From the NCBI GenBank assembly GCA_000697455.1, contig JNET01035121.1:1-20433 (forward strand): a stretch of 20,433 nt of DNA, given 5' to 3'. The stretch is from Basidiobolus heterosporus B8920 (lineage: Eukaryota; Basidiobolomycota; Basidiobolomycetes; Basidiobolales; Basidiobolaceae). A model generated the notes under the pieces. It searched no databases, had not been told where the DNA came from, and was given only the letters and a program-made list of their open reading frames with translations. Within the stretch, counting starts at the first letter, position 1. The number at the start of each line of letters is the position of its first letter. The translations under genes and the position numbers were made by a program. Positions 1-10,331 of this stretch are shown in pieces.

Positions 1-1714
1 TTGCAATGGGCACTTCAGAGGCCTCAACCATGGTTGTAGAGCTCACAGGAGGGCTTTTTTCTTCATTGTTTTGCTTTTGCTTAGCACCAATGATTGATGA
101 TGGCAACAGTTAATTTTTATCATCATCTGAGTGAAAATACTGCATTTCAGCAATCAAACATCCCTGGACTTGAGCAGCTGCTTAGCTTTGGTATCATACA
201 GCCTGCAGGCTATTGTTTCATTGCAATAGCCCTAAAATAGAAATAATGTGCTTCTTGGATCTAGTTATGACCAATTTTTAGTCATATTTTTGACATATGT
301 GATACAACCAAGGACTCTTGGGTGCTTGATACTTGGTTTGTATCCATACCATGCCTCAAATGAGGAGAAACATGTAGAAATTGGTTGAAACTCAGATTTC
401 TACGTTAACCAGCAGTGGCAACAGATTCCACCCAAAAATCAGATGATGATGTTGATCATTAATCATTGATTTTGCCTTTCTATTATGGTCCTATTAGCAT
501 GCTCAGAAACTCCATTTTTTTGAGGAGAACAGGGTACACTAGTTTCTTGCTTAATTCCATGAATTTGCACAAGTGATTGAAGAGTTTGAGACATATTTTC
601 CATCATTGTCTATACATACTTTCTTAATTCTGGCTCCAGATGCTGTTTCCTCAAAGGCTTTGAAGTCTCCCAGCACAGAGAGTGTTTTTTCCTTTCTTTC
701 CATAAAGTAGACTCAGGTGTATCTTGTATAATTATCAATAAAGGTAATTAAATATCTATTTCTGCCTAAAGATAAATTTTGGACAGATCCACAGTGATCT
801 GAGTGAGTTAGATCCAATGTTTTTATAGATCTGATCATTCCTGGGCTCTTAAGCAGCTGTGTGGCTTATTTACCATATACACAGCCTTCACAGAGGTCCA
901 AATTAATTGGTGATCAGAATTGACTCCAAATATTAGGCAATGTTTGACCATTTTCTTCAAATAATCAAATCCACTATGTCCAAATCTGTTATGCCTTAAT
1001 TGAGCATATTCTTGCTTTGAGTTACTTGTACTTCCCTGAGACTTAGAAGGAATATAAGTCAGCTTGTATAAGTTCATCCCTGTTTGCCCAGAGGCTAATT
1101 AAGTTCCAATTTTATCAGTATTTATGCATCCTGATTCATCAAAATTGAACTTTAATCCTTCTGATATAGCATTGCTGACTGATAGTAAATTCTTGGCAAT
1201 ATCAGGCACATGTAATACCTCCTTAAAGGTAAACAATTTCTCCACAGAAGCACCAATCAACTTCACCTGATTTGCTCCCATTCCAAAAGCATCTAATGTT
1301 TGGTCATCTCCTATGAAAACCTTTCTAATTGGTATTTCTTCATATTGAATAAACCAATCTTTTTAATTTGTAAAGTGTTGTCAAGCTTCAAATAATATAC
1401 CATATCTTAGAATCCTTGTCTGTGGTCATGGACAGTGCAGTTATAAATACCGCATTTCCAGACTCAGCCTTCTTTCCTTCTTTTAATAATCTTTTCCAGC
1501 AATCTTTACTAAAATGGCTAGTCCTTTTATAGTAATCACAAGATGTGTTATTTTCTTCTTAAGTTGCTTTGCACCCTTATAGGAAGGTCTTCCATTGATT
1601 AGGAGGGCATTCTCATATCCTTTTTGGCAGATATCTGATTTCCACAAATCATCATCCAGCAATCCTCCATAAATGCAACTTATGGTAGTATCTTCAGTTC
1701 TGGACTCTAGGGGC

Positions 1715-1719
1715 ATTAC
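1715..1719. repeat. Target-site duplication, left copy (ATTAC)
   Basis: ATTAC directly precedes the left LTR of the inner element and recurs exactly at 5712-5716 after the right LTR. Five base pairs is the usual duplication length for Copia integrases. Both flanks are gag-like sequence of the outer element, so this marks where the inner copy landed. Confidence 0.85.
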
Positions 1720-2070
1720 TGTTGAAAGCAAAAATAGTGATATTGGAAGTGGCTTTGGATATTAAGAAGAAGTTGTTGTACTTTCACTTGATGTTTCATT
1801 GTAATAAAGAAAGGTATTCATACCTTTTGCCAGAGCTAAACAAAGAAACTATTATGTACTATTCTAAAGGGTTCTAAGAGCATACTGTAGCAGTTTCAGC
1901 TCATTTGGACATGTTAAAGATTTTTCATAAATCCAACATTTCATAATCTTGTAATTAATCCAAATTGATGTTATGCATTTCAACTTTGACAAACATCTCA
2001 TCAATACAAGATATAAGCTATATACCTAATTACATGAATACTTAGGTGCTAAACTAACTTAATATCAACA
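1720..2070 (-). repeat. 3' LTR of the inner Copia element
   Basis: This 351-bp partner of the repeat at 5362-5711 has the same orientation (TGTTGAAAG...TATCAACA on the plus strand). A purine-rich tract lies just inside it at 2071-2083, as expected for the 3' LTR of a minus-strand element. Confidence 0.9.
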
Positions 2071-2083
2071 CTCCCACTCAACT
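2071..2083 (-). other. Polypurine tract of the inner element
   Basis: On the element strand TTGAGTGGGAG ends directly at the TGTTGA start of the 3' LTR. This resembles the GAGGGGGAG|TGTTG junction common in Copia elements, where plus-strand DNA synthesis is primed. Confidence 0.65.
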
Positions 2084-5000
2084 AAATACTCATATGACTA
2101 ATAATATCTTTGTAGTTGAATGTTCAAAGTATCAACATATTACTCTATTATAGAGAAAAAGTTTAAAACCAACTGGGAATTTTCTGTGACCTATATCAAA
2201 TTCTAAATATGCATAAGAATGCCCACATTGATCTAAAATTGCATTAGCCAATGTACAACTTAAGCATAGCTTTATCCACCACTTGATTTGGTCAGAAATC
2301 TGCTTGACTGCTGGTATAAGATCTGATTTAGGATCCTGATTGAGCAAGTTAGTTACTCCCACTGAATTTGCAACTTCTGGACAGAGTTCAGGATCAGCAT
2401 CCATCAAATTTTCAGTAGAAATTTGGTCTGTGAGATTCTGACTCTATACCACATCTGTAACACTCCTGAGTGTCCCACAAATGATCTGGAATCATTATTT
2501 TGGCATATCTGGCTGTCCTGATTTGTATTCTTCAATAGTGTGATTTTCACCAAAATCAGATATAATCTTCTGGGAAAATATGCTTCATTTGGACTTTTCA
2601 AAGGCTTCCTTCCTATTGGTAGCTATAATCGATATATCCACTGATAAGGCAAGTGAGACCACATGGTACCCAACACTTGTTAAATAGATACTGTGATCTG
2701 CCACATTTCTCTGCTTCTAGACTATCTTCAAATTAGTGTTTATCTTCATGTTTCACTTCCTGGCTGATTGTTTTTGCCTTTACAATGCTTTTCCTTCTGT
2801 ATACACCATCCCAGGATGCTCTGGATCCTCAAAAACGTCAGTCTGGTGTCTGGGTAGCTTCTCCTTAAGCTGATCTTGAGTTAAACTTGATTTAAACTCT
2901 ATAACCCTTATACAAAGGCTATATAGCACTGCAATCACAAGCAGCATTCTGATTGACTTTAAACTTCCCCTGGTTTACTGGTCCTTTTCTGATCTATGTC
3001 TCCTATCTGAGTACATTCCTTAGCCACAAGTTCTTCTGTATACTTGTCTTTAGATCTCTCCAGCACTTGTTTATCTTCCCGCAATGATTCTGACTTATGC
3101 ATCTTCCGGCCTTCATATAGGCATTTTTGGTCCTTGTTTTGCTATTCCTGAGTACCTGGTACTCCTCAGACTTTGCTGATCCATAAAACCTTGTGTAAAG
3201 ACTCTCCTTTATCTCTTGTGGACCTAGATCTTCATCAAAATAGGCAGTACATCCAGTAGCCCTATTTTGGCACTCACTGATATCACAATTAGGGTAATTT
3301 CTTGTGCAGTAATCTTTGCTAGCCTGGCAAATTGGATTCACCACTTCTAGCACCAATTTTTTCACTGATGCTACTAAAACCACGGTTGAATACTCCTCTT
3401 GAGTTAAAATATCATCATTTTGATCACAACTTTGATCAAAAATCACTGGCTGAATAATTTCTAATTTTCTACTCAGATCTGTTGTAACTTTTGATGCAAA
3501 ATTTGAAGTTTCATCAAACAAAACATCCCTGGACTCAATTAACTTCATAACTTTGGGATCAAGGAGTCTATATGACCTCCTATGATCATAGTAGCCCAAA
3601 AGTATGCATTTCCTCCTTTTTGGCTCTTCATTTGACCCTTTTCCGGCCAATATTTGGCATCAGATGTGCTTCCAAATACTCTTAGATGATCCATATCTGG
3701 CTTGCATCCATACCATGCTTCAAATGGGGTAGAAAAATGTAGTTCCCTGTTAGAAGTCCTATTTTTAATATAAACAGTGGTAGCCACAGCTTCAGCCCAA
3801 TATCCATAGGATAACTTCTGGTCATTTATCATGGATCTTGCCATATCAATAATATCACTGATAGCGTTTTCTGAAATTGCTCCTGGATCAGTAAAACATA
3901 GCAAGTCCAACTTTTTTGTACTTGTGAGCTCTCCTGAGCTTATCCACAGTTGCCTGGCTTCTCTTCCATTAACACAGCACTCACAGGTGTCCTTTGTAAC
4001 CAAAATTTCAGGATTTATACCCAAAACTATTTGATTCTTGATCAAATTTTCAATTTCCAGAGCTCTAATATTGTCTAATCTCCTGTGCCATATTTCTGAG
4101 GTTTCTTGCATGATTTTACCCATAAAACTACATGTAGATTCATGAGAAATAAGTGTCAACTTATGCAGATTATTCTCCTTTGAGCCAGATCCCATAAAAC
4201 CTCCATTCTGCTCAAAGATTGTGCACCAATTTTCATCAAATTTAAACTTAAGTCCTTGAGCAGTAGCTTGGCTTACAGAGAGCAGATTTGTTGCAATCTT
4301 TGGTCCATAAAGCATGTCCTTCAGGGTCACAATTACAGCCTTTGGACCTGTCCTCAAGCTCAGCTTAATTGTATTGGAAGCAACTGTTTCTAATCTCTCA
4401 TCATTAACCAGGTAAATATGTCTGACCCATATTTCTTTAAATTCAGTAAACCACTCCTTTTGGTTTGTAACATGTTGGGATGCTCCAGAATCAATAGACC
4501 ACATCTCAGTATCACTCTTTGTTGCCATGAATAAGGATAAAATAAACAACTGGTTCACCATTGAGTTTGCAGCATTTCCAGATTCAGCATTTTTTTTGTT
4601 AGCAATTCTTTTCTAGCAATCTTTGTTTCAATGGGCTGGTTTTTACAGTGATGGCAGGTACTTTGCCTGGATCCTTTTCCACCTTTGGAGGGCATAGAAT
4701 CACGGTTGTAAGCTCCAAAAATGCATTTTTGTCAGCATTCACCTCATGATTTGTGTGCCTCATTTCTTCATGTGTTAATCTTGCAATAACAAACTCCAAA
4801 GTTAAGTCTTCAATTCTGGATTTTAGAGACTCTATAAGACTTTCATACTCCTTTGGTAGACTAGTTAATAGTGTCATAATTATATCATCTTCACTAACTG
4901 GGGCACCAATTGCCTGCAGTCTAGACACCAGTGATTTTACTATATCATGATACACCACCATTGAGTCACCAGATTTCTTTTTAAGAAAAAAAAAATTTCG

Positions 5001-5349
5001 TCTAAGAACTAGCTTATTGCACAGGCTTTTAGCCTCATAGATATTCTCCAATATACTCCAGGCTTTGGCAGCAGAATTCACTGGGTGTATATGCAATAAT
5101 TGCTCCCAAATTTAATTCAAACAGATAATAGCAATTGCTTGCCCTTCTCTCTTCTTAAACCTTGCTATAGCTTCAGGGGACTCCTTTGGCATTACTTCTT
5201 CACCCAAGACAATATCCCAAAGTTCTCTTTCTTCAAGCATCATTTGCATTGTATATTTCCACAGAAAATAATCTTCTTTGGCAAACCTTGCAACACTGGC
5301 AATTGTACTGGTCAAACTGATACTTGACATTCTTTAGAGGATAGCAGCA

Positions 5350-5361
5350 GGGCTCATAACC
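5350..5361 (-). other. Primer-binding site of the inner element (half-tRNA type)
   Basis: The same 12-base GGTTATGAGCCC (element strand) found in the outer element directly follows the 5' LTR. It is complementary to the anticodon stem-loop of initiator tRNA-Met. Confidence 0.8.
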
Positions 5362-5711
5362 TGCTGAAAGTGGAAATAGTGACATGGAAGTGACCTGGGA
5401 TATTTAGAAGAAGTTGTTGTACTTTCACTTGATGTTTTATTGTAATAAAGACAGGTAATTATTCCGTTTGTTAGAACTAAATCAAGAATCTATTACGTAC
5501 TATTCTAGAGAATTCTAAGAACATAATATAGAAGTTTCAGCTCATTTGGACATGTTTAAGATTTTTCATAAATCCAGCATTTCATAGGCTTTTAATTAAT
5601 TCAAATTGATGTTACGCATTCCAACTTTGACAAATATCTCATCAATACAAAATACAAGTTATAAACCTAATTATATAAATACTTAGGTACTAAACTAACT
5701 TAATTTTAACA
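5362..5711 (-). repeat. 5' LTR of the inner Copia element
   Basis: This 350-bp repeat (TGCTGAAAG...TTTTAACA on the plus strand) is about 86% identical by eye to 1720-2070. It carries the TG...CA ends of LTRs and abuts the primer-binding site on the left. Confidence 0.9.
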
Positions 5712-5716
5712 ATTAC
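5712..5716. repeat. Target-site duplication, right copy (ATTAC)
   Basis: Exact partner of 1715-1719, directly after the right LTR of the inner element. Confidence 0.85.
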
Positions 5717-6229
5717 CAGGCTCTGAAACTCATCAGACAGGCTATTCTGGAGTGTAACTATCATATCTTCATCTGTGGTAGATACTACAACTGATTCTAT
5801 TGCATCAACTAACATTGTGATCCTGTTTATCAAAGATCTTATGTCTTCTCCACTATGCTTCTTGGAGTTAATGAATTGTCTTCTCATGTACATCTTGTTA
5901 GCAGCAGAAATAGCTTAATAGATGCCTTTTAAGGCTTTCCAGGCATTCTGGTAGTTTTGGCTCTTGCATATTGGATAAGTAACTTTTCTTTAACATCAAG
6001 ACAAATTGAGTTAAAGGCACTTTGCTCCTTCTTCAAGTACAATAAGGCATCTTCTTGAGTTCCTTTATGTTGTCCTTCTTCTCCTGTAACAATATCCCAA
6101 AGACCTCTTTCTTGCAGCATCATTTTCATTTTCACCTTCCAGACTTGATAGTTTGTACCATCAAACTTTTCAGCAGGAGGAAGAATTCCAGTAATAGCAG
6201 TAGTAGACATTACAGAGAGTGCAAGCTTG

Positions 6230-6241
6230 GGGCTCATAACC
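6230..6241 (-). other. Primer-binding site of the outer element (half-tRNA type)
   Basis: On the element strand GGTTATGAGCCC directly follows the 5' LTR. Its complement, GGGCTCATAACC, equals the anticodon stem-loop of eukaryotic initiator tRNA-Met, not a tRNA 3' end. Drosophila copia and yeast Ty5 are known to prime from this internal tRNA segment. The match to the remembered yeast initiator tRNA is 12 of 12 bases. Confidence 0.8.
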
Positions 6242-6590
6242 TGTTGTGAGATTCTGGGAGTTATTGGAAGTGATTTGGAGAATTAGAAGAATATGTGGTT
6301 TTCACTTATTGATTTATTGAATGTAAAGTTAGCATTTATACTTTTGTCAAGAAGTAAACAGAACAACGTGTAGAATATGTTAAGGAAGGTCTGAGGAACA
6401 TGTGTGCAAAGTTTGGGGTCATTTGGACATGTTTGAAAAAGTCAAGTATTCTGGGTACTTCTAAGTTAGTGAAAAATATTCTAAGTAAATCCCGAGTGTG
6501 AATTTTGGGTGAGAGGAAATTGGTAAGTAAATATAATAAGGGTGAGATCAAGTATGAATAATTAGGTGCTAAATTATGTGAATTTCAACA
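6242..6590 (-). repeat. 5' LTR of the outer Copia element
   Basis: This 349-bp repeat starts TG and ends CA on the plus strand and abuts the primer-binding site at its left end. A diverged relative lies at 8325-8705. The two share several blocks, such as CATTTGGACATGTTTGA and GTGCTAAATTATGT. Blocks such as CATTTGGACATGTT and TTAGGTGCTAAA are also shared with the inner element's LTRs, so the two families belong to one lineage. Confidence 0.85.
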
Positions 6591-6664
6591 ATATGAAGCC
6601 AACCAATTACCACTTGAGGATGCCTGATTTTTATTCTCTACAACTCTACTGAGAATTGATGCAG

Positions 6665-7144
6665 TTAGTTACTTACAATGTTGTGCACTATCTCTTGGAT
6701 ACTCATCCACTCAGTTTCTGTGCAATCAACATGCTCTTGGATCTTTAAGGTCCTCTGATTGATTGAATTCTCAATGAAGCCTTGGCTTTTATTAACCCAA
6801 GTTTGCAGTAGTGGCTTAGTCACCAGGTCCTTGCTTTGCTCAGCAAGATATTGTTGATGAGCTTTGGCTGGTAGATGTGGTGATGATTGGTTACCAGCTA
6901 AAGATCTAACATGTGGTGCCATTCCATCCTCAAGTGCTTTTATATAGTGGTCATACTTAATGAACCAGACATCAAGTGCATTGAATCTGCTACCATACTC
7001 ACTGTTGTTAGGATCCATATGGTTCATTATATTAGTGATATTCCTAATGGCTGCTTGCAAAACCAGATAATTCTTATTAATAAGTGATAAATGCCAATGT
7101 AATGGTATCTGCATGAAATCTATTTCTGCCTTTTTCCTATGCAA
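6665..7144 (-). CDS. Unrecognised ORF, possible 3' exon of an interrupted gene
   Basis: A 159-codon minus-strand ORF without a recognisable family. The protein is hydrophilic and looks mostly helical (ALDVWFIKYDHYIKALEDGM, QRTLKIQEHVDCTETEWMSI). No signal peptide or membrane segment is visible. Its last codons coincide with a strong splice-donor-like GTAAGT followed by CTAAC (minus strand, from 6676), with AG acceptors at about 6649 and 6624, so the true reading may continue into another exon. Just beyond those acceptors lies the 5' LTR of the outer Copia element (from 6590), which would have cut the gene off. Upstream at about 7240-7400 another minus-strand frame is lysine/arginine-rich and could belong with it. 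It may be a host gene remnant, a piece of another repeat, or chance. Confidence 0.3.
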   Translation of the reverse strand: MHRKKAEIDFMQIPLHWHLSLINKNYLVLQAAIRNITNIMNHMDPNNSEYGSRFNALDVWFIKYDHYIKALEDGMAPHVRSLAGNQSSPHLPAKAHQQYLAEQSKDLVTKPLLQTWVNKSQGFIENSINQRTLKIQEHVDCTETEWMSIQEIVHNIVSN

Positions 7145-8232
7145 ATATGTCTTCTACATGCAGATTCACTGATGAATCTGCTTCATCTTGGCAAGCTTTA
7201 AGTAAATATACTCTGCTACCTTTCCCCTGCTCTCTTCTTTTAGGTGTCTGTTCTTCTTGTATCTGTACCACTGTGAGGTTTGTATTGTGAATCAGACTTG
7301 CAAGCTGGAGGACTCATCAATTTTGTCTGATAGTACCTTTCCTTTACCCTTACCCTTTGTCTGATCTTTCTTTCTTGTGGGTGTAGGGTTAGGTGACAGT
7401 GGCTGTTAACAGACTTGATTGTGTCTTTATAGCATTGGGCATATGTAAGATAACATATCCCAACCGTCAATGTACATTGTGTGGTTTTGCTGCTCTCAAT
7501 AAGTGGGAGAGCTTGGTCAGATCAATGTACCTTGTTTCAATAGCTCTAATGGAAGGTTGTAGTGTGAACTTTCAGAAGGATATGTATCTTCTCTAAAAAT
7601 GGAGGCCTCTTTTCTTTGTAATCATTTCTTCTTATATATTTCTTCACAAAGCATTCATGTCCTTCAATGAACATCATAATTAAAGATAATATAAAAATTA
7701 TAGAGGTGTGATAAGCAGTAACATATGCAAGATTTAGTATAGCATAAGATGATCATTTTAAGAACAATATCAGGGATAAGAGTGAGTATTAGATCAAAAA
7801 TCTAATATGAGGATAACTACTGTAGAAAAAAAGGGACACATTTTGAGTATTTTTGCATTCCATTGCTCACTTGTGCATATGACTTCCAATTATCAGGAAA
7901 CACTGATGTACTGATAAGTCATTTATAAAATAGTCTCAGATTTGTGACACTATACACATCATCCAATATATATCACACCTATGAGCCACAAGTATTCTTT
8001 GTGCCATTATGGACATTGTAGCATGCTCAAGTGTCAAATAGTGGCAATTAAAGAAGTCTTGTTACTACTGCTATAAACTACTGAGCCATGAGGCAAGTAA
8101 ACTTCACAGGAAATATCAATGAAGTCATGATAGTGGCATATAAAGCCAGAAACCAACTGGAAAAGCACCACTAGATTGTTGTCAAGTAATACCTCAAGCC
8201 ATGTTTTATTGAACTTTACATCTCAGGCAAGC
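7145..8232. other. Stretch without a supported gene
   Basis: AT-rich DNA with only short ORFs (76 codons minus at 7240-7470, 67 codons plus at 7393-7596) that overlap each other and show no family motifs. From about 7600 to 8232 I see no coding signal, no long repeat and no RNA gene. It lies between an unknown ORF and a Copia fragment, so it may be decayed repeat DNA. Confidence 0.5.
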
Positions 8233-8705
8233 AGTTGGTACCATCAAACTTTTCAGCAGGAGAAAAAATTTAATTAGTAGCAGTGATTAACATTTATGGG
8301 AGTGCTAGCTTGAGGGTTGAGACCTGTTGTGAAGCTTGGGAGCTATTGGGACTGATTTGGAAACTTTGATGAATATACAGTTTTCACTTGAACATTTAGT
8401 GGGTGTGAAGATAGAATTTATTTTTTTCTCAGGAAGTAAACAATGCTACAAAAGGAATGTACTAAGAAATATCTCAGGTATATGTGTGCAGAGTTTGGGG
8501 TTATTTGGACATGTTTGAGAATGTCAAGTATTCCGAGTACTTAAAAGTTAGTGAAAGATATTCTAAGTAAAACTCAAGTGTGAATTTTTGAAGATATTCC
8601 TAGTAAAACAAGAGTGAATTTTGGATGAGAAGCAATTGATCAGTAAATAAAATAAGGGTAAGATCTAGTATAAACAATTACGTGCTAAATTATGTACATA
8701 TTAAC
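8233..8705 (-). mobile_element. 5' end fragment of a second copy of the outer Copia family
   Basis: The plus strand at about 8233-8324 matches the start of gag and the leader of the outer element at about 6150-6241 (shared GTACCATCAAACTTTTCAGC). It is followed at 8325-8705 by an LTR of the same family. The primer-binding site can only be matched loosely. The fragment consists of 5' LTR, leader and the first gag codons. It is broken and old, and slightly more diverged than the outer element itself. Confidence 0.75.
8325..8705 (-). repeat. LTR of the outer Copia family, second copy
   Basis: It begins TGTTGTGAAG and ends near TATTAAC on the plus strand, about 380 bp long. It aligns along its length with 6242-6590, sharing for example CATTTGGACATGTTTGA, GTCAAGTATTC and TGTGAATTTT. 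The right boundary is uncertain by a few bases because the terminal CA is not clear. Confidence 0.75.
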
Positions 8706-9268
8706 CCTTGCATGATGTGGTATACTTGAGCCATTGTCAGCAAGACTAACACTACGAACTGCGAAAACCGCGATCAGGTGCTTTGAAAGTGCCATAACAA
8801 ACACAACACTTTGATTTCAATTGGATAGATTTGAGAATTACGACTTGCAGATGACATATTTCAGCTTTGCATGTTTTATTCCACAAGAAATAAAATGTAT
8901 TAGCAGGTTATTTAAGTTAAAAACCTGGATGTAATGGTAAAAGTATATGGTAAATGATTACCCTTGTTGGGCACGACGACATCAAAAGGTGACAAAACTT
9001 CTGGAATGCATGTTTGAACTCACTAAAACGTATACACTAGCATATTTGGTTGGTTTTAGTAAGTTGTACTCATAATTGAATATAGTTCAATAAAGCATTA
9101 CACAAAAGTTTCTCACATTTGAACACTCAAAGCCACATCAATATTACTGCTTTCACACTTTCAGCAACTCTATCTGAGTATTGCAAGAGCAAATATACGG
9201 CACTCAAAACAGCGTTGTTATTAAATTCCTCGGAAATAAATCAATAAATTTTAAAAACGGGTATTTTA
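8706..9268. other. Stretch without a gene
   Basis: AT-rich sequence with no ORF of note on either strand and no long repeat visible. It separates the Copia fragment from the small minus-strand ORF. Nothing in it can be assigned. Confidence 0.5.
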
Positions 9269-9529
9269 TTACACATATAGTAATTTCATTCCTACAATAT
9301 CTACGTAACAATTTTCTCCCCATCTAAAATCTATATTTGGGCTCAACTTGGACGTATCCAGATTGCTCTCATTGCTCAAACGTGAGTAAATGGTGCGTGA
9401 GTAGATGGCGCGTGAGTAGATGGCGCGTGAGTAGTTGATGCGGAACCATGTACGGGGGGATCGCCTTTCTTCGCCTACTCCTGACCCGGGAAAAACGACC
9501 ACTTCAAAAGAGATAATGAACCATTCCAT
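9269..9529 (-). CDS. Small ORF with SRAIYSRTIYSR-type repeats, doubtful
   Basis: An 86-codon minus-strand ORF encodes a hydrophobic N-terminus (MEWFIISFEVVVFPGSG), an arginine-rich segment, four copies of a five-residue Y-S-R-x-I-like repeat from the minisatellite at 9381-9440, and a tail ending GMKLLYV. Just after the stop, the minus strand reads GTGTAATAAAATACC, containing an AATAAA. I do not recognise a family. It could be a small expressed gene, the 3' tail of a transposable element, or an ORF kept open because a 15-bp repeat is a multiple of three. Confidence 0.25.
   Translation of the reverse strand: MEWFIISFEVVVFPGSGVGEERRSPRTWFRINYSRAIYSRAIYSRTIYSRLSNESNLDTSKLSPNIDFRWGENCYVDIVGMKLLYV
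9381..9440. repeat. 15-bp minisatellite, four units
   Basis: Four consecutive 15-bp units of consensus CGTGAGTAGATGGCG. Units two and three are identical; the first and last carry two to four changes each. The unit is GC-richer than its surroundings. Confidence 0.9.
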
Positions 9530-9569
9530 CTCTTATCACAGTTACAATCAAAATCTTATGGAATACCTA

Positions 9570-9790
9570 TTTTAGTTAGTTTTAACGAATGGAACGCCAT
9601 CAATCTCCTCTTCTATTCTAACAAAACCCCCAACAAAAGGTCCATCATTCACTTCTTAGAGTTAATTCCAATCACCCAACTTTCACCATGGATAGAAGCA
9701 CCATTTACTGATTCAGTTTTCTTTACTAATCCTGGCCGGCAATCTTTACTTCAATGACCCGCCTTTTGCCATTATTGCTCGAGCTTCCTG
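9570..9790 (-). mobile_element. Short decayed Copia gag relic
   Basis: The minus strand around 9700-9760 resembles the gag zinc-knuckle regions at about 1490-1540 (outer element) and 4600-4660 (inner element), most clearly in the block around GTAAAGATTGC. The matching strand and order suggest a short, heavily decayed Copia remnant. No LTR or other part could be found with it. Its limits are approximate. Confidence 0.4.
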
Positions 9791-10279
9791 ATCCGGAAGA
9801 AATTAACATATAAATAAATCACCCCAAGTATCCAAAGCTCAGCGCATGTAATTATTAAGTAGCGATGTTACGATAGATAACAAAAAGCACCAGATGATTG
9901 GATAATCGTCCGGAGTTTTTAAATGGATATATGGGGCCTACTGAACAAACCAATTTGTACCCAAGGAGATTCGATTTGCTTCCCCTATTGTTAATGGCAA
10001 AGCATATATGGATTGAATTGGGGTTGTATTGGTGTGATAGTTCACGAAAGACACTATGTAACATACGAACAGTCCAGGAGAATCTTCCAAAAAGGAAGGA
10101 GCATACAGATGAGATTTAGCCTACAAAAGGGTATATCCGTAGAATGGATTTTCTTCTAAATAACTAATCACAAGATATCACATATCATGCTGTGCCAATG
10201 TTGCGCGCAAGTATTACAAATCACTCAAAGTTACTGACAACGCGGCTCAAGAACCCGTTCAATCTGTACCTCTTTGCTC

Positions 10280-10331
10280 TCGTAACAACATCTGCACATC
10301 TACTGTCGTAACAACATCTGCACGTCTTGCG
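10280..10331. repeat. 26-bp tandem duplication
   Basis: Two adjacent 26-bp units both begin TCGTAACAACATCTGCAC; the first 18 bases are identical and the tails diverge. A local slippage duplication of no evident function. Confidence 0.8.

Larger units (their letters stand above)
1720..5711 (-). mobile_element. Inner Ty1/Copia LTR retrotransposon, broken, nested in the outer one
   Basis: A fossil Copia element read right to left, bounded by LTRs at 5362-5711 (5') and 1720-2070 (3') and flanked by the 5-bp direct repeat ATTAC. Parts in order: primer-binding site 5350-5361; gag-like sequence at about 4600-5330 (DYFLWKYTMQMMLEERELWD, TLLTSLPKEYESLIESLKSR); protease/GAG-pre-integrase/integrase-like sequence at about 3545-4561 (MWSIDSGASQHV, LLSVSQATAQGLKF, KNRTSNRELHFSTPFEAW); the end of integrase at about 3500-3650 (LLGYYDHRRSYRLLDPK); and a polypurine tract next to the 3' LTR. 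I could not recognise reverse transcriptase or RNase H motifs. The two LTRs differ at about 14% of positions by eye, so the insertion is old. The element is broken, with several to many breaks. Confidence 0.9.
1..6590 (-). mobile_element. Outer Ty1/Copia LTR retrotransposon, broken, cut by the left window edge
   Basis: A fossil Copia element read right to left. Its 5' LTR is 6242-6590, with the primer-binding site at 6230-6241. Gag-like sequence follows between about 5717 and 6237, including a stretch reading like the N-terminus of Copia gag (GTNYQVWKVKMKMML, LWDIVTGEE). Beyond the inner insertion (1720-5716) come a zinc-knuckle-like region near 1490-1540, a protease/GAG-pre-integrase-like region at about 835-1300 (VLHVPDIAKNLLSVSNA) and integrase-like sequence further left. 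The order gag, protease, integrase is that of Ty1/Copia. The 3' end and 3' LTR are not in the window. The element is broken in many places (roughly ten or more) and clearly old. It is split by the nested copy at 1720-5711. Confidence 0.85.

Noticed and set aside
3831-4034. Plus-strand ORFs at 3831-4034, 4753-4950, 5100-5327 and 6055-6249
   Set aside because: All are antisense to recognisable Copia sequence and show no motifs of their own.
1720-5711. Repeat-induced point mutation as the cause of LTR divergence
   Set aside because: Transitions outnumber transversions between the LTRs by eye, but the changes go in both directions, so ordinary ageing explains them equally well.
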